Made by a program: the position numbers and the translations under genes | The notes under the pieces: model-generated | What the model saw: the letters and a program-made list of their open reading frames with translations, nothing else | Told to the model about the DNA's origin: nothing | The model's database searches: none | Part shown: positions 8,602 to 17,269 of the stretch, piece after piece | Layout of the letters: the number at the start of each line of letters is the position of its first letter | Position numbering within the stretch: position 1 is the stretch's first letter | Source: Telluria beijingensis | Lineage (GTDB): Bacteria; Pseudomonadota; Gammaproteobacteria; Burkholderiales; Burkholderiaceae_D | Reading direction: 5' to 3' | Length of the DNA stretch: 32,403 bases | Assembly (NCBI RefSeq): GCF_030770395.1 | Contig: NZ_CP132480.1 | Span: forward strand, 5,796,307-5,828,709

Positions 8602-8961
8602 TCAGCGGTCAAGGAACATCTCGAAGCCGCCATAGATCAGGCGCTTGCCATCGAACGGCATGGCGCCCGGCTTCATCATGTCGGCCATGCGCGGGTCCTG
8701 CTCGACCTTGCGGTTGACTTCGTCACGCTTCTCGCGCGACTCATAGACGATCCACGAGAACACCACCGTTTCGCCTTCCTCCAGGTTGACGCTCTGGGGG
8801 AAGGAAGTGAGCTTGCCGGGCTTGACGTCGTCAGCGACGCATTCGCGGTATTCGAGGGCGCCGTATTCGCGCCAGATGTCGGCGCACTTGTTGCTCATCT
8901 CGCGGTATTCTTCGAGTTTCGACGTGGGAATGGGCAGCACAAAACCGTCTACGTAGGGCAT
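8602..8961 (-). CDS. DUF1428 family protein (copy 2)
   Basis: Protein of 119 residues from the ATG at 8961, behind GAGGAG. The frame continues upstream for 180 codons, but those residues belong to the non-coding frame of the PBP1A gene. The sequence MPYVDGFVLPIPTSKLEEYR, ALEYRECVADDVKPG, TSFPQSVNLEEGETVVFSW and PFDGKRLIYGGF matches copy 1 along its whole length, about two thirds identical by eye. The two copies differ mainly in the helix at residues 20-33, where this one has MSNKCADIW. It lies 62 bp upstream of copy 1, probably in one transcript. Function unknown. Confidence 0.92.
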   Translation of the reverse strand: MPYVDGFVLPIPTSKLEEYREMSNKCADIWREYGALEYRECVADDVKPGKLTSFPQSVNLEEGETVVFSWIVYESREKRDEVNRKVEQDPRMADMMKPGAMPFDGKRLIYGGFEMFLDR

Positions 8962-9026
8962 GGAAGTCTCCTCGGTAAGGTTGGACGCGCAAACCGCGTT
9001 CGTACTGACCAGCGGCATTCCGCGAG

Positions 9027-9050
9027 GTTCCCGGGGAGCGTCCCGGGAAC
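9027..9050 (-). terminator. Terminator-like hairpin after the PBP1A gene
   Basis: GTTCCCGGG (9027-9035) pairs with CCCGGGAAC (9042-9050), a 9-bp stem with a six-base loop, eight bases beyond the PBP1A stop codon. There is no T-run on either side, so it may stabilise the 3' end rather than terminate by itself. Confidence 0.45.
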
Positions 9051-9058
9051 TGCGCAGA

Positions 9059-11512
9059 TTACCACAGCGGGTTGGGGGCGGGCTGGTTTGCCGGCGGCGG
9101 CGCAGGAGGGGGCACAGGCGCGGGCGGCGCCACCTGCGGCAAGGCCTCGATGGCCGGGCGCTCGTCGAACGTGGAGGCATCGGGCGGCACTTCCTGGCTG
9201 CCGGGCGGCAGGTCGGGCGGCTGTTCCACGTGCGCCTGCTCGATGTCGATCGTGCGCTCTTCGACCGCATCGATGAACTCGGGATAGATCCAGTCCTGGC
9301 CGTCGTGCACCACGTCGTCGGGCGGCGTGCGCTCGACCGGCGGCGTCCTGGCCAGCGCCACCCGCATGTAGTCGATCCAGATCGGCATCGCCAGGGTCGA
9401 GCCGAATTCGCGCCCGCCCAGCGAACGCGGCTCGTCGTAGCCCATCCAAGACACGGCCACCACATTGCCCGCATAGCCGGCGAACCAGCCGTCGATCGCA
9501 TCGTTGGTGGTGCCGGTCTTGCCGGCCAGGTCCTGCCGTCCCAGCTGCTTGGTGGCCGCCGCGGCGGTGCCGAAGCGTGTCACGTCGCGCAGCATGCTAT
9601 CGACCACGAAGGCGTTGCGCGCGGTGACGGCGCGCCTGGCCTCGTCCTTCGCCGGCGGCGGCTGCGCTTCGAAGATGACGGCGCCATTGCCGTCCTGGAT
9701 GCGCGCGATCAGGTAGGGCTTCACGCGGTAGCCGCCGTTCGCGAACACGGCATAGGCGCCGGCCAACTGCAGCGGAGTGACGGCGCCGGTGCCGAGCGCC
9801 ATCGTGTAGTTCTGCGGATGGCGCGCCAGGTCGAAGCCGAAGTGTTCCAGGTACTGGTGGGCGAACGGCACCGACACCGCGCGCAGCACGCGCACCGTCG
9901 GCACGTTCTTCGATTTCACCAGCGCCTGGCGCAGCGTGACTTCGCCGTCGAACACGCCGTCGTCGTTCTGCGGCGTCCATGGCGCCTCAAGCGTGGCGCC
10001 CGGCAGCTCGATCGGTGCGTCCAGGATGCGGGTGGTCGGCCCATATCCCTTCTCGAGCGCGGCCGAATACACGAAGGGCTTGATGCTCGATCCCGGCTGG
10101 CGCCAGGCCTGGGTCACGTGGTTGAACTTCTGCAGGTTATAGTCGAAGCCGCCCACCAGCGCGTGGTAGGCGCCGCTGTCGGCGTCGATCGCGACGAAGG
10201 CCGCCGCCACCTCGGGCACCTGGGTGATGGACCAGGCGCCGTCCTTTCCCTGGCTGATGCGCACCACGGCGCCCGGGGCGATCCTGATGCCCTCGCGCGC
10301 CTTGGGCGACAGGGCGGCAGCCACGAATTTCAGGCCGGCGCCCTTGATGACGATGTCCTCGCCCGACAGGGTATCGACCAGCACTTCCTGGGCGCTGGCC
10401 TCGAGCACCATGGCCGGCAGCAGGCCATCGCTGCTGGGCCGTTTCTGCAGCGCCTCGACGATCGCTTCCTCTCGCTCGTCAAGGTCGGCCGGCAGTTCGA
10501 TGCGCGCTTCGGGCCCGCGGTAGCCGTGGCGACCATCGTACGCCAGCACATTGCGCCGCACCGAGTCATACGCGGCATCCTGCTCGGCCGCCAGGATGGT
10601 GGTGGTGACGACGATCCCGCGCGTGTACGACTCTTCGCCGAACTGCTGGTACACGGTCTGGCGCGCCAGTTCGGCCACGTACTCGGCGCGGGTGGCGTAG
10701 GACTGGCCGGCATCGCGCTTGACGCGCAGGGGTTCGGCCAGCGCTCGGCGGTACTGCGCCTCGTCGATCTCGCCCAGTTCGCGCAGGCGCTTGAGGATGG
10801 CGTGCTGGCGCGCCTGCGCGCGCTTGGGGTTCGATACCGGATTGGTGCGCGCCGGGTTTTGCGGCAGGCCGGCCAGCATCGCCGTCTCGGCCAGGGTCAA
10901 CTGGTCGAGGGTCTTGCCGAAATAGCTGCGCGCCGCACTCGAGAAGCCGTAGGAACGCTGGCCCAGGAAGATCTGGTTCATGTACAGCTCGAGGATCTGG
11001 TCCTTGGTCAGCGAATCCTCGATCTTGTAGGCCAGCGCGATCTCGGTCAGCTTGCGGGTAATGGTCTTCTCGTTGGTCAGGAAGATGTTGCGCGCCACCT
11101 GCATTGTGATGGTCGAGGCGCCCTGGCGGAAGCCGCCGCGCAGGTTGGCGCGCGCCGCGCCCAGCGCGCGGATGAAGTCGATGCCGCCGTGTTCATAGAA
11201 ACGCGTGTCTTCGATCGCCAGCACAGCGCTCTTCATCATGGCCGGGATCTTTGCGATCGGCACGAAGTCGCGGTGCTCGACCCCGAACTGGCCGATCAGC
11301 ACATTGTCGGCAGTGTAGATGCGCAGCGGGATCTTGGGACGGTAGTCGGTGACGGCGTCGATCGGCGGCACCTTGGGCAGGATCGCGGTCATGATATACA
11401 CGGCGGCGCCAGCCACGGGCAGCAGCAGTGCGGCGCAGGCGATCAGGATGAAGGCGTGGATGCGCTTCATGCCGAACAGCGTCTTGCCCGACTTCTTGTT
11501 GGTATCGCTCAC
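9059..11512 (-). CDS. mrcA: Penicillin-binding protein 1A (bifunctional transglycosylase/transpeptidase)
   Basis: Protein of 817 residues taking the GTG at 11512 (GTG AGC GAT ACC), which follows GAGAG at 7 nt. ATGs at 11470 and 11548 are alternatives; the open frame further upstream overlaps the divergent transporter and is not coding. Order: a short basic cytoplasmic tail, a membrane anchor at about 18-42 (AFILIACAALLLPVAGAAVYI), the GT51 transglycosylase with EDTRFYEHGGIDF (Glu101) and QGASTITMQVARN, an OB-like insert, and the transpeptidase with SSIK (Ser475), SKN, and KTGTT (Lys665). The tail after the KTG box is long and proline-rich (APVPPPAPPP). It polymerises and cross-links peptidoglycan in the periplasm. 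It stands alone here and is divergent from the OPT transporter, with about 150 bp between them holding a symmetrical TATAAT. Confidence 0.95.
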   Translation of the reverse strand: MSDTNKKSGKTLFGMKRIHAFILIACAALLLPVAGAAVYIMTAILPKVPPIDAVTDYRPKIPLRIYTADNVLIGQFGVEHRDFVPIAKIPAMMKSAVLAIEDTRFYEHGGIDFIRALGAARANLRGGFRQGASTITMQVARNIFLTNEKTITRKLTEIALAYKIEDSLTKDQILELYMNQIFLGQRSYGFSSAARSYFGKTLDQLTLAETAMLAGLPQNPARTNPVSNPKRAQARQHAILKRLRELGEIDEAQYRRALAEPLRVKRDAGQSYATRAEYVAELARQTVYQQFGEESYTRGIVVTTTILAAEQDAAYDSVRRNVLAYDGRHGYRGPEARIELPADLDEREEAIVEALQKRPSSDGLLPAMVLEASAQEVLVDTLSGEDIVIKGAGLKFVAAALSPKAREGIRIAPGAVVRISQGKDGAWSITQVPEVAAAFVAIDADSGAYHALVGGFDYNLQKFNHVTQAWRQPGSSIKPFVYSAALEKGYGPTTRILDAPIELPGATLEAPWTPQNDDGVFDGEVTLRQALVKSKNVPTVRVLRAVSVPFAHQYLEHFGFDLARHPQNYTMALGTGAVTPLQLAGAYAVFANGGYRVKPYLIARIQDGNGAVIFEAQPPPAKDEARRAVTARNAFVVDSMLRDVTRFGTAAAATKQLGRQDLAGKTGTTNDAIDGWFAGYAGNVVAVSWMGYDEPRSLGGREFGSTLAMPIWIDYMRVALARTPPVERTPPDDVVHDGQDWIYPEFIDAVEERTIDIEQAHVEQPPDLPPGSQEVPPDASTFDERPAIEALPQVAPPAPVPPPAPPPANQPAPNPLW

Positions 11513-11666
11513 TGCTGAACTCTCGCTGTTGGGCCAGGCCATGGCCATGAGCGGGCGATTATAATCCGCTTTCGACTGACACTTTCTTTCCGTTCGTGCA
11601 TGTGCGATATTCTCGCTTTGGGCTCGCCGGCGCCAGGGCGCGCCATGCCCGTCACGAAGGAAACGC

Positions 11667-13937
11667 ATGCCACTCGATTCGAATCCGGCCGGCTTCAAGC
11701 CGTATATCCCGGCCACCGCCCAACTGCCCGAAATGACGCCACGCGCGCTGATCATGGGCGTCATCCTGGGCATGATCTTCGGCGCTTCGTCGCTGTACCT
11801 GGTCTTGAAAGTGGGCCTGACGGTCAGCGCCTCGATCCCGGTGGCGGTGATCGCGATCACCCTGTTCGGCATGGCGAAACAGCTCGGCGCGCGCGAATCG
11901 ACGATCCTCGAGAACAGCGTGGCGCAGACCGCCGGCTCGGCCGGCGAATCGCTGGCCTTCGGCCTGGGCGTGACCATGCCGGCCATCATGATCCTCGGCT
12001 TCGACCTGGAGATCTCGCGCGTGATGCTGGTGGGCGTGCTGGGCGGCCTGCTCGGCATCCTGATGATGATCCCTCTGCGCCGCACCCTGATCGTCGACCA
12101 GCACCGTGAGCTCAAGTACCCGGAAGGCACGGCCTGCGCCGAGGTGCTCAAGGCCGCCGCCACCGACGCCTCTCGCCAGGCCGCGGGCGAGGTGCGCGAC
12201 GAGGGTACCGCGGAAGGCAGCGAAGCCATGAGGACGGCGAAACGCCGCGCGATGCTGATCTTCGGCGGCTTCGGCGTCGGCATCCTCTATAAAACCCTCA
12301 GCGTGTCCTTCAAGGGCTGGCGCGATACCGTCAATTTCGAATTCGGCGCGCCGCTCAAGACCGGCAGCATCGGGGCCGAGATCTCGCCCGAGCTGGTCGG
12401 CGTCGGCTACATCATCGGCCCGCGCATCGCCTTCACGATGGCGGCCGGCGGCGTGCTGGCTTCGCTGCTGCTGGTCCCGATGATCAAGTTCTTCGGCGAG
12501 CTGGCGACCGTGCCGCTGTCGCCCGCGACCATCCCGATCCGCGACATGACGGGCGACGACATCCGCGCCGCCTATATTCTTTACATCGGCGCCGGCGCGG
12601 TGGCGGCGGGCGGCCTGATCTCGCTGGCGCGTTCGCTGCCGACGATCTGGAATGGCCTGCGCGGCGGCCTGGCCGGCATGAAGCAAGGCTCGACCGGCGA
12701 CCAGTCGCTGCGCACCGACCGCGACATCCCGATGAAGTGGGTGGTGATCGGCTCCCTGGCCATCATCGCCATCATCTCGCTGGCGACGCCGCTGCACATG
12801 AACGTGCTGGGCGCCTTGCTGATCCTGGTGTTCGGCTTCCTGTTCGCCACCGTGTCCTCGCGCCTGACCGGCGAGATCGGCTCGTCGTCGAACCCGATCT
12901 CGGGCATGGCGGTGGCGACCCTGCTGTTCACCTGCCTGATTTTCCTGGTGATGGGCTGGACCGGCGGCCAGTACTACGTGACCGCGCTGTCGGTCGGCGC
13001 GATCGTCTGCATCGCCGCCAGCAATGCAGGCACCACCTCGCAAGACCTCAAGACAGGCTACCTGGTCGGCTCGACCCCGCGCATGCAGCAGTACGCGATC
13101 CTGTGCGGCGCCTTCGCGTCGGCGCTGATCCTGGGCCCGATCCTGTTGAAACTGAACGAGGCCGGCACCGTGTACGTGCCGGCGGCCCAGGTGGCGCCGG
13201 GCCTGGCGGTCGATGCCTCGAAGCTCGTCGATACCGCGCAGCTGCAAGGGCCGCAGGCCAGGGACGACGCCAACACGTATAAAGTCTGGCACAAGACCGA
13301 TACCGTGGGTGGCCCGGCCGGCAAGTACTTCGTCGACGACGCCGGCAAGGCGATCTACCTGGTCGACCCGGGCATCAACGGCCACCACAACACCCGTCCT
13401 GACGGCACCGAGGTCAAGAAATACGATGCGCCGAAGGCTGTTTTGATGTCATACATCATCAAGGGCATCCTGGACCAGGAACTGCCGTGGACCCTGGTGC
13501 TGTTCGGCGTGATGATCGCCATCGTGCTGGAAATGGCGGGCATTGCCTCGCTGGCGTTCTCGGTGGGCGTCTACCTGCCGCTGGTGGCGACCTTGCCGAT
13601 CGCGATCGGCGGCACCGTGCGCTGGCTGGCCGACCGCCGCAACAACAAGCTGCCGCAGAATGCGCACCTGAATGAAGAAGAACGCCAGGCCGCGGGCGAC
13701 CGCAGCCAGGGTGTACTACTGGCGTCGGGCTATATCGCCGGCGGCGCGCTGGCGGGCATCATCATCGCCATCACGGCCGGGGTGTTCACCGACTTCGATG
13801 CCGCGGTCGGACGCTGGGCGGAGGCGTCGAATCCGTTCTTCGCGGGGGCGGTGGCGAACTGGCTGAGCATGATTCCGTATGCCGCCATCGTGGTGCTGCT
13901 GTACTGGGTGGCGCGCGAGAAGGCGAAGAAGGCGTAA
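11667..13937 (+). CDS. OPT family oligopeptide transporter
   Basis: Membrane protein of 756 residues, starting at the ATG at 11667 behind AAGGAAA. It begins with a short hydrophilic segment (YIPATAQLPEMTPRALIMG), then many hydrophobic segments: LGMIFGASSLYLVLKVGLTV, ASIPVAVIAITLFGM, and the conserved ENSVAQTAGSAGESLAFG that marks prokaryotic OPT proteins. Other family features are YPEGTACAEVL, GRIAFTMAAG-like helices and NPISGMAVATLLFTC. A hydrophilic insert at about 510-590 (KYFVDDAGKAIYLVDPG) lies between late helices and probably faces the periplasm. OPT carriers move small peptides or metal chelates using the proton gradient. The substrate is not readable. No partner genes flank it; a REP-like element follows 16 bp after the stop. 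Confidence 0.93.
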   Translation: MPLDSNPAGFKPYIPATAQLPEMTPRALIMGVILGMIFGASSLYLVLKVGLTVSASIPVAVIAITLFGMAKQLGARESTILENSVAQTAGSAGESLAFGLGVTMPAIMILGFDLEISRVMLVGVLGGLLGILMMIPLRRTLIVDQHRELKYPEGTACAEVLKAAATDASRQAAGEVRDEGTAEGSEAMRTAKRRAMLIFGGFGVGILYKTLSVSFKGWRDTVNFEFGAPLKTGSIGAEISPELVGVGYIIGPRIAFTMAAGGVLASLLLVPMIKFFGELATVPLSPATIPIRDMTGDDIRAAYILYIGAGAVAAGGLISLARSLPTIWNGLRGGLAGMKQGSTGDQSLRTDRDIPMKWVVIGSLAIIAIISLATPLHMNVLGALLILVFGFLFATVSSRLTGEIGSSSNPISGMAVATLLFTCLIFLVMGWTGGQYYVTALSVGAIVCIAASNAGTTSQDLKTGYLVGSTPRMQQYAILCGAFASALILGPILLKLNEAGTVYVPAAQVAPGLAVDASKLVDTAQLQGPQARDDANTYKVWHKTDTVGGPAGKYFVDDAGKAIYLVDPGINGHHNTRPDGTEVKKYDAPKAVLMSYIIKGILDQELPWTLVLFGVMIAIVLEMAGIASLAFSVGVYLPLVATLPIAIGGTVRWLADRRNNKLPQNAHLNEEERQAAGDRSQGVLLASGYIAGGALAGIIIAITAGVFTDFDAAVGRWAEASNPFFAGAVANWLSMIPYAAIVVLLYWVAREKAKKA

Positions 13938-13953
13938 GCCTTAGCCCAAGAAT

Positions 13954-14057
13954 CGTCGTCCCCGCGCAGGCGGGGACCCAAGTCCCACGCGAACCATGAT
14001 CGCTGGCTCCAGCGGCTGCGCGAGCAAACTTGGGTCCCCGCCTGCGCGGGGACGACG
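13954..14057. repeat. Inverted-repeat element (REP doublet / MITE-like), copy 2
   Basis: Two 30-bp arms (13954-13983 and 14028-14057) are perfect inverted copies around a 44-bp centre, 104 bp in all. Each arm contains its own hairpin, TCCCCGC-GCAG-GCGGGGA. The arms match copy 1 (3691-3794) at most positions, mainly with C/T and G/A changes that keep the pairing (compensatory between arms). It lies between the OPT transporter stop and the 3' end of the convergent epimerase gene. Confidence 0.92.
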
Positions 14058-14083
14058 TGCTTATCTTGCGGTGTCGTTTGGCG

Positions 14084-14995
14084 CTATATATGCGCGAGAT
14101 CGTGCTGGCGGATCGCGCTGTCGATCCAGTCGTCGATATGGCTGAACTGGTAGCCCAGTGCTTTGGCGCGCGAGGTATCGAGCACCAATGGCGTGAGCAA
14201 ATCGAACGGCGATGCGCCGCCTGTCGCCACCTTGCGCGTGCGCGCCGGTGCCTGCAGCGCCGCCGCCACGCGGCCGTGCAGCTCGTAGGCCGACAGCGCG
14301 CCGTCGGCCGCCGCGTTCACCGGACCGGTAAATTCCTGGCTACCCGCCCAGGCCAGAAAATCGGCCGCTTCGCGCGCCTCGATGAATGAAGTGCGCGCCC
14401 TGGCGCTGGTGTACGGCAGGACGGCGCCCAACCGCACCTGGTCGACATAATGCGCCAGGCGACCCGTGTAATCGTCGACCCCGCCCAGCACGTGGGCCAT
14501 GCGCACGCTGACCACCGGCATGCCGCCGGCGCGGTACAGATAAGCCTCGGCCTGGACCTTGCCCGCGACCTGGCTGTCGCCGGCGCGCGCCGGGTCATGC
14601 CAGGGAAAACCGGTATCGATTGGCTGGGCGTCGACATGCAGCGACTCCTCGTCGAAGGGCTGCGACTGCGGTTCCAGGGCGCGATAGACGTCGACCGTCG
14701 AGGTCATGATGTAACGCCCTACATTGCCCTTGAAGACGCGGCTCGAAATGGCCGCATCGAGCGGCGAATGGCACATCTGGTCATAGACGATATCGAATCG
14801 CTTGCCGCCGAATGCGGCCTGCATGGCCTGCTCATTGCGGCGGTCGACCCGCACCCGCTCGATGCGTGCGCCGAAGGGGTCCGGGGCGTAGTTGCGGGTG
14901 GCGATGGTGACGTGGTGGCCGGCCCGGACCAGGCGCTGCACCAGCAGCTTGCCGAAAAACCGGGTTCCACCGATCACGAGAATATTCTTTGGCAT
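14084..14995 (-). CDS. NAD(P)-dependent epimerase/dehydratase (extended SDR)
   Basis: Protein of 303 residues from the ATG at 14995, with AAGGA 7 nt before it. The frame continues upstream through the divergent LysR gene, which is not coding in this frame. The N-terminus MPKNILVIGGTRFFGKLLVQ is an extended-SDR Rossmann motif (GGTRFFG for GxxGxxG). ATRNYAPDPFGARIERVRVD gives the second strand and VDRRN the acidic end. MTSTVDVYRALEPQSQPFDEE is the catalytic Ser/Thr strand, though the canonical YxxxK is replaced by a weaker GKVQAEAYL-type helix. It resembles the NAD-dependent epimerases whose genes are often next to LysR regulators. Sugar-nucleotide or other substrate unknown. It is divergent from the LysR gene with a 105-bp gap, so that regulator probably controls it. 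Confidence 0.85.
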   Translation of the reverse strand: MPKNILVIGGTRFFGKLLVQRLVRAGHHVTIATRNYAPDPFGARIERVRVDRRNEQAMQAAFGGKRFDIVYDQMCHSPLDAAISSRVFKGNVGRYIMTSTVDVYRALEPQSQPFDEESLHVDAQPIDTGFPWHDPARAGDSQVAGKVQAEAYLYRAGGMPVVSVRMAHVLGGVDDYTGRLAHYVDQVRLGAVLPYTSARARTSFIEAREAADFLAWAGSQEFTGPVNAAADGALSAYELHGRVAAALQAPARTRKVATGGASPFDLLTPLVLDTSRAKALGYQFSHIDDWIDSAIRQHDLAHI

Positions 14996-15041
14996 AGCGC
15001 TTCCTTGTATGATCGCCACCATTTTCCTAGCCGCAGTACAA

Positions 15042-15056
15042 TTCTTCAAACGAGAA
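15042..15056. promoter_or_regulatory. Candidate LysR-type operator (T-N11-A)
   Basis: TTCT-N7-AGAA, a 15-bp imperfect dyad with T-N11-A spacing, in the gap between the divergent epimerase and LysR genes. LysR regulators normally bind such a site between themselves and a divergent target. The short arms make chance occurrence quite possible. Confidence 0.3.
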
Positions 15057-15100
15057 AAAGTAATGACAATGAATAAGAAAAACTTAGTCATGGAGCCTGC

Positions 15101-16000
15101 ATGAAGGCCTTGCGCAGCCTGTCCGGCCTGATCGACTTCGAGTGCGCCGCGCGCTGGGGCAGCTTCAAGCTGGCCGCGCACGAGCTGCACAAGACGCCGG
15201 CGGCGGTCAGCCTCCAGGTCAAGCAGCTGGAGGAAACCATTGGTTTTTCCTTGTTCGTGCGGCATCCGCGCCACATCGCGCTTACCGAGAAAGGGCAGGA
15301 ACTGGCGATCGCCACCGCCCGCATGTTGGGCGAGCTGCGCGCCAAGGTCACAGCCCTGCAGAGCGGCGACGAAGAGGCCGTGCTGCGCATCGCCACCACC
15401 CATTCATTCGCGATCAAGTGGCTGGTGCCGCGCATGCACCGCTTCACCAAGCTGTATCCCGAACTCGACATCCGGCTCGATTCGAACGACGCGCCGGTCG
15501 ACCTGCAGGCCGACAGCACCGACGTCGCGATCCGTTATGGGCCGGTGACGGAGGGCGATCCGACGGTGCTGTTTCGCGAGCGGCTGGTGCCGGCCTACAG
15601 CCCCGACTTGCTGGCCCCTGGCCAGGCCTCGCTGACCCTGGCCGACCTGGACCAGCATCGTTTGCTGATCGTGCATTCGCCGGAAGCCTGGCTGCAGCTG
15701 CTCAACGAGAACCGCGCGCTCAAGGGCGACTACGATTTCTCGCGCGCCTACAGTCACTGGGGCGTGCTGGTGCAGGCGGCGGTGGCGGGGCAGGGCGTGG
15801 CCCTGGTGCCCTACGGGATCGCGTTCCAGGACATCGCCGCCGGCGCCCTGCGCCTGATCCCCTGCCGCAGCGTGCCGTTCGCGAACGGCTATCGCTTCCT
15901 GGCCAATCCGCACAAGGAGCATATGCTCAAGGTGCGCCGCTTCCGCGACTGGATGGTGGCCGAGATGGCGGCCATGAGCGCGCATCTCGATCATCGCTGA
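15101..16000 (+). CDS. LysR family transcriptional regulator
   Basis: Protein of 299 residues, ATG at 15101 with GGAG 5 nt before it. The N-terminal winged helix-turn-helix covers residues 5-64 (LIDFECAARWGSFKLAAHEL, TPAAVSLQVKQLEETIGFSLF, ALTEKGQEL). The remainder is a periplasmic-binding-like co-inducer domain in two lobes with VLRIATTHSFAIKWLVPRM at the start, which resembles the GcvA-like group (FAIKWLVPRL is common there). It is divergent from the epimerase gene. A short upstream frame of 13 codons (15063-15104) ends in ATGA overlapping this start. Its inducer and targets are unknown; the epimerase is the natural candidate target. Confidence 0.93.
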   Translation: MKALRSLSGLIDFECAARWGSFKLAAHELHKTPAAVSLQVKQLEETIGFSLFVRHPRHIALTEKGQELAIATARMLGELRAKVTALQSGDEEAVLRIATTHSFAIKWLVPRMHRFTKLYPELDIRLDSNDAPVDLQADSTDVAIRYGPVTEGDPTVLFRERLVPAYSPDLLAPGQASLTLADLDQHRLLIVHSPEAWLQLLNENRALKGDYDFSRAYSHWGVLVQAAVAGQGVALVPYGIAFQDIAAGALRLIPCRSVPFANGYRFLANPHKEHMLKVRRFRDWMVAEMAAMSAHLDHR

Positions 16001-16096
16001 CCTGGCGCCAAACGAAAAGGCGCTGTTCGCGTTATTTCGGTGAACTCCCTGATCAGTCTGCTTTGACGGCTGCAGCTAGCAATTGTGCCGGAGTAA

Positions 16097-17167
16097 TCAG
16101 GCGGCGCGCATCGAGGACCCGCCGCCAGCCTGAGTAATGGCCGGAGCCGGGGCCTCGTCGGCCCGCGGCATGCTCTGGCCCGGCAGGCGCAGGCTGCCCT
16201 TGCCCGACAGCGGGCTGGCGCGGCGCGCATTGCCCACCGGAGCGCGCGGCGCGTCGCCGGCCAGGCGGCCGGTCGCCGCGCCGGTCACTTGCGTGCCCTT
16301 CTCGATCGTGAAGCGGGCGCCGGCATCCTTGCCCAGCACGCGCACCAGGTAGGGCATGACTTCGCGCAGGATCGGTTCGAGCGTGTACGGCGGGTTCAGG
16401 ATGAACATGCCGCTGCTGTGCAGGCCGGTGCCGTCCGGGGTCGGGGTATTGGTGGTCAGGGTGACATTCAGCCATTCCTTGGCCGGCAGGCGCTTGAGGC
16501 GGTCGGCGAACTGGCGCGATTCCATGCGCTGCAGCACCGGATACCAGATCGCATACATGCCGCTCGGGAACTTGGCCAGCGCTTCGTCGAGCGCATCGCG
16601 CACGCGCTTGTAGTCGTCCTTGATCTCGTAAGGCGGGTCGATCAGCACCAGCGCGCGGCGCGACGGCGGCGGCAGCAGCGCCTTCAGGCTATGGAAGCCG
16701 TCGCCATGCTCGATGATCACGCGGCGGCCGCGGGCGCGCACGCCCTGCTCGGCCTTGTGCGCATCGAGCTTGCGGAAATTATCGGCCAGGATCTTGCAGT
16801 CAGCCGGGTGCAACTCGAACAGGCGCAGGCGATCTTCTTCGCGCGACATCTGCTCGGCGACATAGGGCGAGCCGGGGTAGTAGCGCATCTTGCCGCTCGG
16901 ATTCATGCCCTTGATAAGGTCGAGGTATTCCTTCAGCGGCGCCGGGACATCGGTGCAATTCCACAATGGGCCGATGCCGGTATCGAATTCGGCGGTCTTG
17001 GTCGCCTGGAAACTGTCGAGCGCGTACACGCCGGCCCCCGAATGGGTGTCGATATAGGTATAGGCGGCGTCCTTCTGGTTCATGTACAGGTGCAGCTGTA
17101 CCTGAACAAAATGCTTGAGGACATCGGCGTGGTTACCCGCGTGGAAGGCGTGGCGGTAGCTCAACAT
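16097..17167 (-). CDS. rlmJ: 23S rRNA (adenine(2030)-N(6))-methyltransferase RlmJ
   Basis: Protein of 356 residues. The start MLSYRHAFHAGNHADVLKH is the conserved RlmJ beginning, and YIDTHSGAGVYAL is the SAM-binding motif I. VLIDPPYE is the catalytic DPPY motif that marks N6-adenine methylation, and KDDYKRVRDALDEAL and LHSSGMFILNPPY are family segments. The enzyme methylates A2030 of 23S rRNA. The Escherichia coli protein has 280 residues; here the catalytic part ends near residue 296 and about 60 extra C-terminal residues follow (Ala/Pro/Arg/Gly rich, ending TQAGGGSSMRAA), apparently disordered. Convergent with LysR with 96 bp between, and downstream of aceA across a strong terminator, so it has its own promoter. 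Confidence 0.95.
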   Translation of the reverse strand: MLSYRHAFHAGNHADVLKHFVQVQLHLYMNQKDAAYTYIDTHSGAGVYALDSFQATKTAEFDTGIGPLWNCTDVPAPLKEYLDLIKGMNPSGKMRYYPGSPYVAEQMSREEDRLRLFELHPADCKILADNFRKLDAHKAEQGVRARGRRVIIEHGDGFHSLKALLPPPSRRALVLIDPPYEIKDDYKRVRDALDEALAKFPSGMYAIWYPVLQRMESRQFADRLKRLPAKEWLNVTLTTNTPTPDGTGLHSSGMFILNPPYTLEPILREVMPYLVRVLGKDAGARFTIEKGTQVTGAATGRLAGDAPRAPVGNARRASPLSGKGSLRLPGQSMPRADEAPAPAITQAGGGSSMRAA

Positions 17168-17269
17168 AAGCTGGAATTCCTAAAAGAGGTTGCCGCAAAA
17201 AAGTTAGCGGCAGAATTAGGCGCCATTATCCACTACAACGCTCGGGGCGGGGAATGCGATGCGCCACGC

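Noticed and set aside
8960..11518. An 852-codon plus-strand reading frame opposite the PBP1A gene
   Set aside because: It is rich in Arg, His, Gly and Val with no recognisable domain and runs exactly antisense to a gene with full PBP1A motifs; long antisense frames are expected at this G+C content.
11558..11565. TATAAT in both directions between PBP1A and OPT genes
   Set aside because: A perfect -10 on each strand arises from one palindrome (GATTATAATC), but no convincing -35 is found on either side, so it was not listed as a promoter.
11513..12283. Extension of the PBP1A frame upstream by more than 250 residues
   Set aside because: It overlaps the divergent OPT gene on the other strand and lacks any family similarity; PBP1A begins with a short tail and membrane anchor.
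11652..13388. A 578-codon minus-strand frame opposite the OPT transporter
   Set aside because: Composition is His/Asp/Gln/Arg-rich without fold, antisense to a clear membrane transporter.
16005..16023. Weak hairpin GCGCC/GGCGC after the LysR gene
   Set aside because: Only five base pairs and no T-run; too weak to call a terminator.
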